Positions 17,260-25,204 of a DNA stretch of 64,000 nucleotides are shown in pieces. This DNA is from Deltaproteobacteria bacterium (GTDB taxonomy: Bacteria; Myxococcota_A; Polyangia; Polyangiales; Ga0077539): contig JACRDB010000152.1 of assembly GCA_016218725.1 (NCBI GenBank), forward strand, positions 1 through 64,000. The letters run 5' to 3'. How positions within the stretch are numbered: position 1 is the first letter of the stretch; every line of letters starts with the position of its first letter. The position numbers were made by a program, and so were the translations under genes. A model generated the notes under the pieces. The model was not told where the DNA came from. It was given only the letters and a program-made list of their open reading frames with translations, and made no database searches.

Positions 17260-17265
17260 TACAAT
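17260..17265 (+). promoter_or_regulatory. Putative -10 box (TACAAT)
   Basis: TACAAT lies 14 nt before the ATG at 17280 in the 29-nt gap, suggesting a separate promoter for the paralog pair. Confidence 0.4.
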
Positions 17266-17279
17266 CCCCCACGGCGGCG

Positions 17280-18506
17280 ATGCCCGAGGACACCACGGCG
17301 CACTTCGAAGGGGTCCGGCGCCTGCGGTTCCCCAGGGGCCTGCGGGGCCTCGGGCTGGCGCTCACCCTCGCGCCGCTGGCGCTCTTCGGGCTCTGGGGCC
17401 ACGAGCTGGGCGCGGTGCTCGCGACCTGGTGGGCCCTGGTCCTCGGGGGCTTCTTCGCCAGCGTGGCCCGGGCCAACCCCAGGCCCGAGGCGGTCCACGG
17501 CGCCGTCTCCGTCCGAGGGGGCACGCTCCACGTCGGCGGCGAGCCCGTGGCGGAGGCCCGGGCCATCACCCGCGTCGCGGAGCTCCCCAGGGCCGACGGG
17601 CGCGTCGTGGTGCGCGTCGAGCGCAAGGTCCTCGGGCTCCTGCGCTGGCCCGTGGACCTTGAGGTCCTGCGCCGGGATGACGCCGAGGCCCTGATGCGCG
17701 CCCTGGGCCACGGGGTCACCCAGCGGGCGCAGGAGTTCTGGCTCCCGTCGCCCCTGCGCCGGCGGCGCCCGGGGGCCCTGGGCTTCGTGCTGCTGGTGAC
17801 GTGCCTCCTCCTGCCCCTGGCGCTGGTCTTCGCGGGGCTCCCGGGCGTGGCCCTGGTAGGGCTCGCGGGGCTGCTCCTGACGGCCCTGGTGGTCCACGCG
17901 CTCCTCCAGGCGCCGCAGGGACTGAGAGTAGGGCCCGACGGGTTCCATCTCAAATGGCTCTGGCGCAGTCGTTTCGTGCCCATGGCGTCCATCGCCGAGC
18001 TGCGGGTCACCGACGAGGAGCTCCTGGTGCTCCTCGGGCCCGGGCAGGGCCTCAGGCTCGGCCCGCGGTGGGCCAGCGCCGACGAGAGGTCCGAGCTGCG
18101 CATGGCCGGTCAGCGCCTCCTGGCCGCCTACGCCGCCTGGCAGGCTCGCGAGGCGAGCGCCCGCCTCGCCGTGCTCCGCCCCCAGGAGTCCGAGGCCCGC
18201 GCGTGGATGGAGCGCCTCCAGGCCCTCGCCCGCGGCGGCGAGGGCCACTACCGCGAGCCTGGCCTGGACGCGGGCACCCTCTGGGGCGTGCTCGAAGACC
18301 CCGACCACGACCCCTCGGAGCGCGCAGGCGCGGCGGTGGTGCTCCGGGGGAGCCTCGATGAGCCCGGCCGGGCGCGCCTGAGGGCCGTCCTGGGCGCCAC
18401 CGCGGAGCCCCGCGTGCGGGTGGTGCTCTCCGCCGTGGCCGACGCCCGCAGCGACGAGGCCCTGGCGCAGGCCCTGGAGGCCGTGGCGCGCGCACGGCGC
18501 GCGTAG
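17280..18506 (+). CDS. Membrane protein with conserved C-terminal domain, paralog 1
   Basis: A 408-residue protein of unknown function. Two hydrophobic pairs (about 25-65 and 165-205) flank a soluble region with PH-like beta strands; a second soluble region follows, and the C-terminus (about 310-408) contains HYREPGLDAGTLWGVLEDPDHDPSERAGAAVVLR, repeated almost unchanged in the next gene. The second copy has the same layout, so the two arose by tandem duplication. Probably inner-membrane anchored with cytosolic domains. No catalytic motif is visible. Confidence 0.72.
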   Translation: MPEDTTAHFEGVRRLRFPRGLRGLGLALTLAPLALFGLWGHELGAVLATWWALVLGGFFASVARANPRPEAVHGAVSVRGGTLHVGGEPVAEARAITRVAELPRADGRVVVRVERKVLGLLRWPVDLEVLRRDDAEALMRALGHGVTQRAQEFWLPSPLRRRRPGALGFVLLVTCLLLPLALVFAGLPGVALVGLAGLLLTALVVHALLQAPQGLRVGPDGFHLKWLWRSRFVPMASIAELRVTDEELLVLLGPGQGLRLGPRWASADERSELRMAGQRLLAAYAAWQAREASARLAVLRPQESEARAWMERLQALARGGEGHYREPGLDAGTLWGVLEDPDHDPSERAGAAVVLRGSLDEPGRARLRAVLGATAEPRVRVVLSAVADARSDEALAQALEAVARARRA

Positions 18507-18558
18507 CCCCAGCGATGGGTTACGCCGCGCCGGGACCGGAAGTTACGCGCCCGGGCGC

Positions 18559-18564
18559 TACACT
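18559..18564 (+). promoter_or_regulatory. Putative -10 box (TACACT), leaderless GTG start
   Basis: TACACT is 6 nt before the GTG at 18571. With so short a gap the transcript would be leaderless. Confidence 0.45.
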
Positions 18565-18570
18565 GGGCGG

Positions 18571-19821
18571 GTGAGGCCTTCCACGGAGTACCCGCCGGGC
18601 ATGGAGGGCGTCTGGCGCTGGACGCTCTCGCGCGCGTTGACGCGGGTGGTGCTCGCGGTGCCCGCGGCGGGCACCGTGGGCCTGGCGGTGCTCACCGGGG
18701 CCACCTTCGGGCTGAGCGCGGCGTTCTGCGTGACCGTCTCGGCCTCGGTGCCGGTGTTCGCCTTCACCCTGTGGCTGTCGGGTATCGCCAGGGCCTACGC
18801 CAGCACGGACCGCGACGAGCGCCCGGTGCGCGTCGAGGACGGGGGCCTCTACGCGGGCCATGAGCTCCTGGTGCCCCGGGCCGAGGTGTTCCGCGTCACG
18901 GCCTTCACCCGCCGGGACGGCCGCAGGGTGGTGCGCGTCCTGCGCGCCGTGGACGGCGGCGGCTTCGAGGACTTCGGCGTCGAGGACGAGCGCGCGGCCC
19001 GGAGGCTCGTGCAGGCCCTGGGGGCTTCACCTTCGGAGCGCGGGGCGGACTTTGACCTGCCGCCGTCGTGGCTCTCCTCGGGCTCGCTCAAGGGCGCCCT
19101 GGGCATGGCGGCGCTCACGGTCACCGCGGTGCTCCTGGCGGGGCTCCTGGACGTCCTCGCCGCGGGCGCCGTGGTCCTCGGGCTCCTGGCCGTGGGCAGG
19201 CTCCTGGGGGAGGCCTTCCCCCCGCGGTGGGTGCGCGTCGGCAGCGACGGGTTCGTGGTCGGGGGCGTGGTGCAGTACGCCTTCCATCGCTTCGCCGAGG
19301 TGCGGGAGGTCACCGTGACCCCGCGGGGCTTCCGGGTGACGCTCCAGAGCGGCGAGGACGCCTTGGCGGTCTTCCCGGGCCTGGGCGTGGGGCGCAGGCT
19401 CCAGGACGAGGTTCGTATGGCCGGGGCCCACCTCCACGAGGCGTGGATCCAGTGGAGCGCCCGGAGTGCGCCCAGGCCCCTCGCGGTCCTGGAGCCCTCG
19501 GAGGCCAGCGGCCGGGCCTGGGGCGAGCGCCTCCTGGCCGTCGCCCGCGCGGGGGAGGCGCACTACCGCGAGGACGCTTCCCCCACCGGGGCCCTCTGGG
19601 GCGTGCTGGAGGACCCCCGGCAGAGCGCCACGCAGCGCGCGGGCGCCGCGGTGGCCCTCCGAGAAGACCTCGACGCGGCCGGGCGCCAGCGCCTCCGGGT
19701 GGCCCTGGAGGCCGTGGCGGACCCCGGGGTGCGCGTGGTCCTTGACGCCGTCGGGCGCGACGCCGACGACGTCCTGGTGGTGCAGGCCCTGGACGAGGTG
19801 CTCAAGGGCCGTAACCGTTGA
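18571..19821 (+). CDS. Membrane protein with conserved C-terminal domain, paralog 2
   Basis: A 416-residue paralog of the previous gene with the same two hydrophobic pairs and the same C-terminal block (HYREDASPTGALWGVLEDPRQSATQRAGAAVALREDLDAAGRQRLRVALEAVADPGVRVVL in context). The GTG start is chosen because the EGV motif then lies at about residue 12, as in paralog 1; an ATG at 18601 is possible. Function unknown. It precedes msrA by 23 nt, so the three may be one transcript. Confidence 0.7.
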   Translation: MRPSTEYPPGMEGVWRWTLSRALTRVVLAVPAAGTVGLAVLTGATFGLSAAFCVTVSASVPVFAFTLWLSGIARAYASTDRDERPVRVEDGGLYAGHELLVPRAEVFRVTAFTRRDGRRVVRVLRAVDGGGFEDFGVEDERAARRLVQALGASPSERGADFDLPPSWLSSGSLKGALGMAALTVTAVLLAGLLDVLAAGAVVLGLLAVGRLLGEAFPPRWVRVGSDGFVVGGVVQYAFHRFAEVREVTVTPRGFRVTLQSGEDALAVFPGLGVGRRLQDEVRMAGAHLHEAWIQWSARSAPRPLAVLEPSEASGRAWGERLLAVARAGEAHYREDASPTGALWGVLEDPRQSATQRAGAAVALREDLDAAGRQRLRVALEAVADPGVRVVLDAVGRDADDVLVVQALDEVLKGRNR

Positions 19822-19844
19822 CCCGCTCGCGCGAAGAGGTTGCC

Positions 19845-20486
19845 ATGTGGTTTCGAGACGCTCGCAAGATTCCGATGCCCCGCCCCGAGGACGCCCCCCC
19901 CGGACGCGCCGCACCGAGGCTCCCCTCGGAGCCCCACCAGGTGCTGGGCACCCCCCTCCAGGGCCCCTTCCCGGGAAGCGCCCGGGCGGTCTTCGGGATG
20001 GGGTGCTTCTGGGGGGCCGAGAAGCGCTTCTGGGCGCTCCAGGGCGTGCGCTCGACCGCCGTGGGCTACGCCGGGGGCACCACCCCGAACCCCACCTACC
20101 ACGAGGTCTGCGCGGGCCTCACGGGCCACACGGAGGTCGTGGAGGTGCACTACGACCCCTCGGTGCTGCCATATGAAGCGCTCCTCAAGGTGTTCTGGGA
20201 GAGCCACGACCCGACGCAGGGGATGCGCCAGGGCAACGACGTAGGCACCCAGTACCGCTCGGCGGTGTATTGCACCACGGACGCCCAGCGGGAGGCCGCC
20301 GAGCGCTCCCGGGAGGCCTTCCAGGCCGCCCTGACGGCGGCGGGCCACGGGAGGATCACCACGGAGGTGGCGCCCGCCGGTCCGTTCTACTTCGCCGAGG
20401 ACTACCACCAGCAGTACCTCGCCCGGAACCCCGACGGCTACTGCGGCCTCGGCGGCACCGGCGTCGCCTGCCCCGTCGGGCTGTAG
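19845..20486 (+). CDS. msrA: Peptide methionine-S-sulfoxide reductase MsrA
   Basis: A 213-residue protein repairing oxidised methionine. It has the catalytic GCFWGAEKRFW motif at about residue 55, the YAGGTTPNPTYHEVC region, VEVHYDPSVLPYEALLKVFWESHDPT, and the C-terminal GYCGLGGTGVACPVGL whose Cys likely resolve the disulfide. The N-terminal 45 residues are longer than in short MsrA forms but carry no clear signal peptide. The ATG at 19845 has AAGAGG upstream and is preferred over a TTG at 19818. Confidence 0.93.
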   Translation: MWFRDARKIPMPRPEDAPPGRAAPRLPSEPHQVLGTPLQGPFPGSARAVFGMGCFWGAEKRFWALQGVRSTAVGYAGGTTPNPTYHEVCAGLTGHTEVVEVHYDPSVLPYEALLKVFWESHDPTQGMRQGNDVGTQYRSAVYCTTDAQREAAERSREAFQAALTAAGHGRITTEVAPAGPFYFAEDYHQQYLARNPDGYCGLGGTGVACPVGL

Positions 20487-20569
20487 CGCCAGGCCGCTTC
20501 CCTGCGGGGCGCGCGCCGCAGTGCCGCCCACCACCACGGAGTGGTAAGAGAGACCACGGAGGACGGCGT

Positions 20570-22600
20570 ATGCGTGGTTCTTTCTTTCGTGGCGGGGCGC
20601 TCCTGGGTGTGACGCTCCTGTGGCTCGGCTGCGGCTCCACCGCGGTCATGGGTCCGCCGGACGACGTGGTCCCGGAGGCGTCGCTCGACTCCGGCATGGC
20701 GGACTCCGGCCTGCCCGAGGACGTGCCCACGGCGGAGCTCTCCCCGCCGCCGGACGTGACGCCTCCGCCGGACTCTCTGCCCCCGGAGGACGTGATCGTG
20801 ACCGAGGTGTCCCCGCCGCCGGACGCGGAGCCTCCGCCCGATGCCATTCCTCCACCCGATGTCACGCCTCCGCCCGATGTGGTGCCCCCGCCCGATGGAC
20901 CGCCGCCGCCCATTGATGTGGTGCCTCCGCCCGACGTGGTCCCTCCGCCGGACGGCCCCGCGCCGTGCCCCGTGGGCACCGTGCGCTGCGGGGACCGCTG
21001 CGTGACGCTGGCCAGCGACCCCGCCCACTGCGGGGCCTGCGGGCGCGCGTGCGCCGCGGGCCAGGTGTGCTCCGCCGGGGCCTGCCTGGCCACCTGTGAG
21101 GGCGCCCTCGTGCGCTGCGGGGCCGCCTGCGTGGACCCGCGCTCTGACAGCGCCCACTGCGGCATGTGCGACCGGGCCTGCCCCGGGGGGCAGCTATGCT
21201 CCGGTGGGGGCTGCGTGTGCCCCGAGGGCCTTCGGTTCTGCGCTGGGGCCTGCGTGGACCCGCGCTCCAGCAGCGCCCACTGCGGGGCCTGCGGCCGCTC
21301 CTGCGGCGCCGGCCAGGTGTGCTCCAGCGGCGTCTGCGTCACCACGTGCGGGGCCGGGCTCACCGCATGCGGGACCTCCTGCGTGAACCTCACCTCGGAC
21401 GGGGCCCACTGCGGCCGCTGCGGCAACGCCTGCGCCGGGGGCTCGCGCTGCGCCGGCGGGAGCTGCGCCTGCCCCGGCACGCAGACGCTCTGCGCGGGGG
21501 CCTGCGTGGAGACCTCCACCAGCCCGACCCACTGCGGGGCCTGCGGGCGCGCGTGCGCCGCGGGCCAGGTGTGCGCCGCCGGGGCCTGCGTGGCCGTGTG
21601 CCCGCCGGGCACCACCCGCTGCGGGGCCTCCTGCGTGAGCCTCGGGAGCGACGCCGGCAACTGCGGCATGTGCGGCGCCGCCTGCCCCGGCGGCCAGAGC
21701 TGCCAGTTCGGCCGCTGCGCCTGCCCCCCGGGGCAGTCCCTGTGCGGTGGGGTGTGCGTGAACCTGGCCAACAGCCCGTCCAACTGCGGCGTCTGTGGGA
21801 ACGCCTGCACCGGCACCTCGGTGTGCAACTTCGGGCGGTGCCTCCCGGCCTGCATCGCGGGCACCACCGAGTGCAGCGGGCGCTGCGTCAACCTCCAGAA
21901 CGACACCGCCAACTGCGGCCGCTGCGGCACCACCTGCCGCGCCGGGGAGTTCTGCCTGATGGGCGCTTGCTCCTGCCCCACGGCCTTTGGCTTCGGCGTC
22001 TGCGGCGGCCGCTGCGTGAACCTCCGGGGTGACCCCGCCAACTGCGGCATGTGCGGTCGCTCCTGCGGTGGGGGCGCGTGCGTCGGCGGGGCCTGCGTGT
22101 GCCCGCCCCCCACCGCGGCTTGCGGCGGGAGCTGCGCCAACCTCAACGCGGACCCCGCCAACTGCGGCGCCTGCGGGCGCGCCTGCGCCGCCGGCCAGCC
22201 GTGCATCCTCGGGGTGTGCTTCGCCGGGTGCCCCGCGGGCCTCGCCATGTGCGAGGGCACCTGCGTCAACACCACCCTGGACCCGCGCAACTGCGGCGCC
22301 TGCGGCGCCGTATGTCCCGGCGGCACCACCTGCACCATGGGCCGCTGCGCCTGCCCGGGAGGGCTCACCGCGTGTGGGGCGATGTGTACGAGCACCCTCC
22401 TCGATCCACGCAACTGCGGCGGGTGCGGCATGGCATGCGGGACCGGGGCGTTCTGTCTCAGCGGCCGCTGTGCCTGTCCCCCGGGCGCGACGCTCTGCGG
22501 GACGAGCTGCTCCAACGTGATGATGGACAACAACAACTGCGGCGCCTGCGGCAATCGCTGCGCCGTGGGGACCTTCTGTCGGATGGGCCGATGCATGTAG
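20570..22600 (+). CDS. Lipoprotein with thirteen Cys-rich repeats
   Basis: A 676-residue lipoprotein (lipobox LWLGC). A Pro/Asp-rich linker (about 28-130) with repeated PPPDV leads to thirteen tandem units of 41-43 residues, each built on CG..CV.L..D..NCG.CG..C..G..C..G.C. These match the myxobacterial Cys-rich surface repeats (MXAN_6577-like). With about nine Cys each, they are probably disulfide-bonded rods projecting the linker off the outer membrane. GGAGG 8 nt before the ATG supports the start. Repeat copies diverge at the DNA level, so this is old amplification. Function unknown. Confidence 0.85.
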   Translation: MRGSFFRGGALLGVTLLWLGCGSTAVMGPPDDVVPEASLDSGMADSGLPEDVPTAELSPPPDVTPPPDSLPPEDVIVTEVSPPPDAEPPPDAIPPPDVTPPPDVVPPPDGPPPPIDVVPPPDVVPPPDGPAPCPVGTVRCGDRCVTLASDPAHCGACGRACAAGQVCSAGACLATCEGALVRCGAACVDPRSDSAHCGMCDRACPGGQLCSGGGCVCPEGLRFCAGACVDPRSSSAHCGACGRSCGAGQVCSSGVCVTTCGAGLTACGTSCVNLTSDGAHCGRCGNACAGGSRCAGGSCACPGTQTLCAGACVETSTSPTHCGACGRACAAGQVCAAGACVAVCPPGTTRCGASCVSLGSDAGNCGMCGAACPGGQSCQFGRCACPPGQSLCGGVCVNLANSPSNCGVCGNACTGTSVCNFGRCLPACIAGTTECSGRCVNLQNDTANCGRCGTTCRAGEFCLMGACSCPTAFGFGVCGGRCVNLRGDPANCGMCGRSCGGGACVGGACVCPPPTAACGGSCANLNADPANCGACGRACAAGQPCILGVCFAGCPAGLAMCEGTCVNTTLDPRNCGACGAVCPGGTTCTMGRCACPGGLTACGAMCTSTLLDPRNCGGCGMACGTGAFCLSGRCACPPGATLCGTSCSNVMMDNNNCGACGNRCAVGTFCRMGRCM

Positions 22601-22723
22601 GCACGGACGCCGCATGTGGCATCTGCGCCGCGGCGTGGAGGACGCAGGCACGAGCGGAATTTCCGTGTAAGGTGACCGCTGTACGATATTCCTGTTGGCG
22701 CACTTCCGGTTCCTGACGGGGCC

Positions 22724-24106
<1,383 letters not shown>

Positions 24107-24117
24107 CGATTGCCCTT

Positions 24118-24146
24118 GCGGGGTCGCTGCGGTTGGGGTAGCACTC
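24118..24146 (+). promoter_or_regulatory. Promoter-like TTGCGG-N17-TAGCAC upstream of the SRP RNA
   Basis: A -35-like TTGCGG and -10-like TAGCAC are separated by exactly 17 nt, about 35 nt before the SRP RNA stem. Fits a vegetative promoter for the RNA gene. Confidence 0.42.
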
Positions 24147-24181
24147 ACGGACCCGACGCAGGGAGTCTCTCTGCGGTCTGT

Positions 24182-24260
24182 GGCCCGGCTGACCCTGTCC
24201 CACCAACCCCGCCAGGTCGGAAACGAAGCAACGGTCCTGGGAATGGGGTGCAGCCGGGCC
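24182..24260 (+). ncRNA. ffs: Signal recognition particle RNA, small bacterial type (4.5S-like)
   Basis: The conserved loop AGGTCGGAAACGAAGCAAC near 24214-24232 is the SRP RNA binding core for Ffh, with a GAAA tetraloop in a CG stem. The arms pair: a 9-bp base stem (24182-24190 with 24252-24260), ACCC with GGGT, and TCCCA with TGGGA. Bounds are the closing stem; the mature ends may reach 20-30 nt further 5'. No dnaX or tRNA neighbour is present; it follows the activator gene and precedes a convergent lipoprotein gene. Confidence 0.88.
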
Positions 24261-24271
24261 GCCCTTCACCA

Positions 24272-24299
24272 CGAGCAGACCCACCCTCGGTACTGCTCG
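24272..24299 (+). terminator. Possible terminator hairpin of the SRP RNA
   Basis: A perfect 7-bp stem (CGAGCAG/CTGCTCG) with a 14-nt loop begins 12 nt after the SRP RNA stem. There is no T-run, so termination strength is uncertain. Confidence 0.35.
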
Positions 24300-24339
24300 A
24301 AGAGCTGCCTCGGGAGCGTGTGCAGGCCGTGACCCGGCG

Positions 24340-25044
24340 TCATCGGGCTCCGGCGCGGATCCATGCGGCGATCTGCGCGGTGTCGCCCGGGCGCCGCAGG
24401 AACGCCCTCTGGGCACCGTGGCGATGGCCGCACAGGTCCTCGTCGATCTGCGTCATGGCGCTGCGCTCCGGCTCGAAGGGCACCACCCTCAAGGGGTGAG
24501 CATAGAGGCACCCCGGGCGGACGGGGTGGTTGATGAGCTGGGCGTAGGTGCTCGCGGCGTCGGTGAAGGTGAGCGCCCCCGGCGCGGTGCTCACGTGGCA
24601 GCGCCCCTGGCCGCAGGTGGGCGCCAGGAGCGTGGTGAAGAGCGCCCGGAAGCCCTCCGGGGGGCCCTCGACGTCGCCCACGGGGGCGTCGCCTCCGCCG
24701 TCCCTGCTGGGGCCAGCGTCGCTCGTCCCGGTCTCCGAGGGTGAGGTGTCGGCGGTGACCTCGACCCTGGACACATCGGGTCGAGCCTCAAGGGGGGGAG
24801 GGAGCTCGGCGGGAGAGGCGTCCGGTGGGGTGACGATGTCAGGGCCGAGGCTCACGATCCCGGAGTCTGTCGTCGGCGACTCCTTCGGCGGGGACGCGTC
24901 GGCGGTCGCGTCGGCGGGGAGCTCGCTGACGACGTCGGCACAGCCCAGCGCTCCCACGACAAACATCAAGGAGAGCACTCGATGGCGAGCGGGGACATTG
25001 ACGTGCGAGGCGCCGCCTCGCACCCGTGATCGGGGCGTGGACAT
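24340..25044 (-). CDS. Heme-like lipoprotein with atypical CX4CH motif
   Basis: A 234-residue lipoprotein (lipobox VGALGC at about residue 35). A long Asp/Pro/Thr-rich linker is followed by a C-terminal domain: FRALFTTLLAPTCGQGRCHVSTAPGALTF, then NHPVRPGCLYAHPLRVVPFEPERSAM and DTAQIAAWIRAGA. This layout (Phe-rich helix, Cys/Cys-His, later W..GA helix) resembles the c-type-cytochrome-like lipoproteins of myxobacteria and planctomycetes, but the spacing is CX4CH, not CXXCH, so heme attachment is doubtful. GGAAGG 9 nt before the ATG supports the start. Confidence 0.65.
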   Translation of the reverse strand: MSTPRSRVRGGASHVNVPARHRVLSLMFVVGALGCADVVSELPADATADASPPKESPTTDSGIVSLGPDIVTPPDASPAELPPPLEARPDVSRVEVTADTSPSETGTSDAGPSRDGGGDAPVGDVEGPPEGFRALFTTLLAPTCGQGRCHVSTAPGALTFTDAASTYAQLINHPVRPGCLYAHPLRVVPFEPERSAMTQIDEDLCGHRHGAQRAFLRRPGDTAQIAAWIRAGAR

Positions 25045-25204
25045 GGGACTGGACCTTCCGTGGAGCGCTCCGACCCTTCGGAGCGCCGCGTGGGTGGCCA
25101 GGGATCGCCCGTTCCGTCACACAATCGAGGCGCCGCTCGTCGTGGCAACAGGACAGACGCGCCGCTACCACGCCTACACGTAGGCAGGATCCACTACAGC
25201 GGTG

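Noticed and set aside
20984..22600. CRISPR-like regular repetition
   Set aside because: The periodicity of about 125 bp comes from the Cys-rich protein repeats; there are no identical DNA repeats with unique spacers.
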